Source of the DNA: Tamlana carrageenivorans
GTDB taxonomy: Bacteria > Bacteroidota > Bacteroidia > Flavobacteriales > Flavobacteriaceae
Length of the DNA: 64,000 nucleotides
Reading direction: 5' to 3'
Assembly: GCF_002893765.1 (NCBI RefSeq)
Contig: NZ_CP025938.1
Location: forward strand, 3,553,501 to 3,617,500
Shown here: piece by piece, positions 63,183 through 64,000 of the stretch
Numbering within the stretch: the stretch's first letter is position 1
Layout of the letters: every line of letters starts with the position of its first letter
The notes under the pieces: model-generated
Told to the model about the DNA's origin: nothing
Seen by the model: only the letters and a program-made list of their open reading frames with translations
Database searches by the model: none
Program-made: the position numbers and the translations under genes

Positions 63183-63332
63183 ATGACATACATCATATAT
63201 AAAGACAAAAAGAAAGTAGTCGAGGTTTTGGAATGGGTGGAAATAAATGGAAAAATGCATCCAAAACATAAAAAAACAACTTATTTCAATCAAAAAGATA
63301 GACCTGATTTTGGAGAAAAACCAAGTGTGTAA
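63183..63332 (+). CDS. Cassette 5: small basic protein (49 residues)
   Basis: ATG at 63183, 23 bp after the cassette start, opens a frame of 49 codons (MTYIIYKDKKKVVEVLEWVE ... GEKPSV) ending two bases before the next gene. Short, Lys-rich, no Cys. The spacing to both cassette edge and downstream gene suggests it is real and translated with the following gene. I do not recognise it. Confidence 0.55.
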   Translation: MTYIIYKDKKKVVEVLEWVEINGKMHPKHKKTTYFNQKDRPDFGEKPSV

Positions 63333-63334
63333 AA

Positions 63335-63817
63335 ATGAAAAACTACGAACCTTACGAAATCAAAGAAGTCTCTGGACTAAACTATTCTTTTGTGACTGAC
63401 AACCACAATCTATACAGAGTAGTGTTTAAATTCAGCGATAGGTTTTTCGAAGAACATTGCTCTGAATGTAGAGATATTTTAGAAGTTGATGTAATATGTA
63501 CTGACCAAAATTGTCCGAAAGACTATAGAGTTGGAGCTACAATATTTCAAATATTTGATAAAATTTTAAGAAAAAGTTGTAACGGAATAATGTACAGATG
63601 TGATGATTCAGATGGTAGACAATGCAAAAGAGAAATACAATTTAACAGATGGTACGAGGATTTTAACTCTGATGATAAAATAGACCGTTTCGCTCAAGAC
63701 TTTTGTGATGAATACGCTTGTGATAAATACTATGTTTTGGTTGATAAAGGATGCTTGAACTATGAAGAGATATTTGAAAGTTTTAACTACAGATGTAAAG
63801 AGTGCAATAACGGATAA
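63335..63817 (+). CDS. Cassette 5: Cys-rich hypothetical, possibly DUF6169-like
   Basis: 160 residues with ten Cys, including CSEC (about 42-45), CTDQNC, CNGIMYRC and CKEC near the end, so several zinc sites are plausible. The N-terminal SGLNYSFVTDNHNLYRVVFK recalls DUF6169 proteins found in Bacteroidota accessory regions; that is from memory and uncertain. It may act together with the 49-residue protein that directly precedes it. The stop lies 6 bp from site 5. Confidence 0.6.
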   Translation: MKNYEPYEIKEVSGLNYSFVTDNHNLYRVVFKFSDRFFEEHCSECRDILEVDVICTDQNCPKDYRVGATIFQIFDKILRKSCNGIMYRCDDSDGRQCKREIQFNRWYEDFNSDDKIDRFAQDFCDEYACDKYYVLVDKGCLNYEEIFESFNYRCKECNNG

Positions 63818-63823
63818 AAGTAC

Positions 63824-63958
63824 TGTACACAACAATGTATAACAAAAATAAGGGCGAAGTTTCTAAGCCCAAAATTAGAAGCAAAACAAACACAACGACT
63901 AACCGAAAGTAAATTATTTTTAAACCCTTGCTTTCGTTATACAAAAACGTTAGCGTAC
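63824..63958 (+). repeat. attC-like site 5
   Basis: Left TGTACACAAC-A-ATGTATAAC, right GTTATACA-AAAAC-GTTAGCGTAC. The inner boxes TGTATAAC / GTTATACA are perfect complements. Inside, GAAAG / CTTTC and GGGC / GCCC can pair. The left arm is nearly the reverse complement of the cassette 5 start (TTGTGCACA). The right side opens cassette 6 (TTAGCGTAC...). Proposed exchange after G63949. Confidence 0.75.
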
Positions 63959-64000
63959 ATGGTTCACTCAAATCTCCGAAAAACAGTGGTTTAACTACTA
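63950..64000 (+). mobile_element. Start of cassette 6 (truncated by window)
   Basis: Begins TTAGCGTACATGG; no open frame longer than a dozen codons in the visible 51 bp. If the cassette rule holds, its closing site outside the window should start with the reverse complement, GTACGCTAAC. Confidence 0.5.

Larger units (their letters stand above)
58563..64000 (+). mobile_element. Integron-like element: recombinase plus cassette array (continues past window)
   Basis: A tyrosine recombinase gene is followed by cassettes 59805-60454, 60455-61355, 61356-61869, 61870-63159, 63160-63949 and the start of a sixth at 63950. All genes lie in the same direction. Between cassettes stand palindromic sites of about 135-205 bp with conserved outer motifs. 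In each complete cassette the leading TTGnnnn bases are the reverse complement of the nnnnCAA at its own closing site. Four of five match exactly over 7-10 bases; the fifth is 8 of 9. This mirrors cassettes with attC sites. The recombinase is transcribed toward the array, as in the 'inverted' integrons of Treponema. Confidence 0.82.

Noticed and set aside
58563..64000. Canonical class of integron with IntI
   Set aside because: The recombinase lacks the IntI-specific segment and no site has a GTTRRRY box, so I call it integron-like rather than assigning a class.

Overview
The window is chromosomal DNA from a marine-type member of the Flavobacteriaceae (Bacteroidota). The evidence is low GC, no Shine-Dalgarno-like leaders, repeated TAnnTTTG promoter -7 boxes, an LpxC-FabZ fusion protein, type IX secretion genes (porX, porQ) and typical flavobacterial gene neighbourhoods. 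No rRNA, tRNA or CRISPR array was seen.

Region 1 (1-12.6 kb) is housekeeping: a prohibitin-like protein, a VWA-like membrane protein, fabG, and a minus-strand cluster lpxD, lpxC-fabZ, lpxA, efp, a second lpxD-like gene and sucD for lipid A and central metabolism. An HD phosphohydrolase is divergent from porX, which is followed by tsaE. Region 2 (12.8-21.4 kb) carries three insertion sequences. Two are near-identical 1386-bp IS4-like elements. One of them sits in a broken nucleotide-sugar dehydratase gene next to a glycan-initiating sugar transferase and has no target duplication, so part of the gene was deleted. Alanine dehydrogenase and aroB lie nearby. Region 3 (21.5-58 kb) is ordinary core genome: pdxH, rnz, pyrB/pyrR, rpsA, a LysM protein, cmk, porQ, lon, a rhomboid protease, a lipid A-type acyltransferase, glmM, an AcpH-like protein, a gamma-glutamyltransferase lipoprotein, uvrA, a LOG protein, a large outer-membrane protein with a degenerate M1-peptidase domain, a fused branched-chain 2-oxoacid dehydrogenase E1, a ParE-type toxin-antitoxin pair, a 2-hydroxyacid dehydrogenase and a CopA-type ATPase.

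Region 4 (58.1 kb to the end) is the most interesting part. A 376-residue tyrosine recombinase is followed, on the same strand, by an array of at least five complete small cassettes. These are separated by 135-205-bp imperfect palindromes with conserved ends (..CAAC-AA-nGTATA at the 5' side; TATACnnGAGACCGTTG.. at the 3' side). The first bases of every complete cassette are the reverse complement of the first bases of the palindrome closing that same cassette. This is the logic of integron gene cassettes and attC sites. The sites do not fit the canonical GTTRRRY rule, and the recombinase lacks the extra segment of classical IntI. I read it as a non-canonical, Bacteroidota-type integron-like system. 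Its cargo is a winged-helix/membrane protein, a HigBA-like toxin-antitoxin pair, a non-coding cassette made of three ~94-bp degenerate repeats, a YaaC-like protein, and a tiny ORF plus a Cys-rich protein. The array runs off the right edge of the window.
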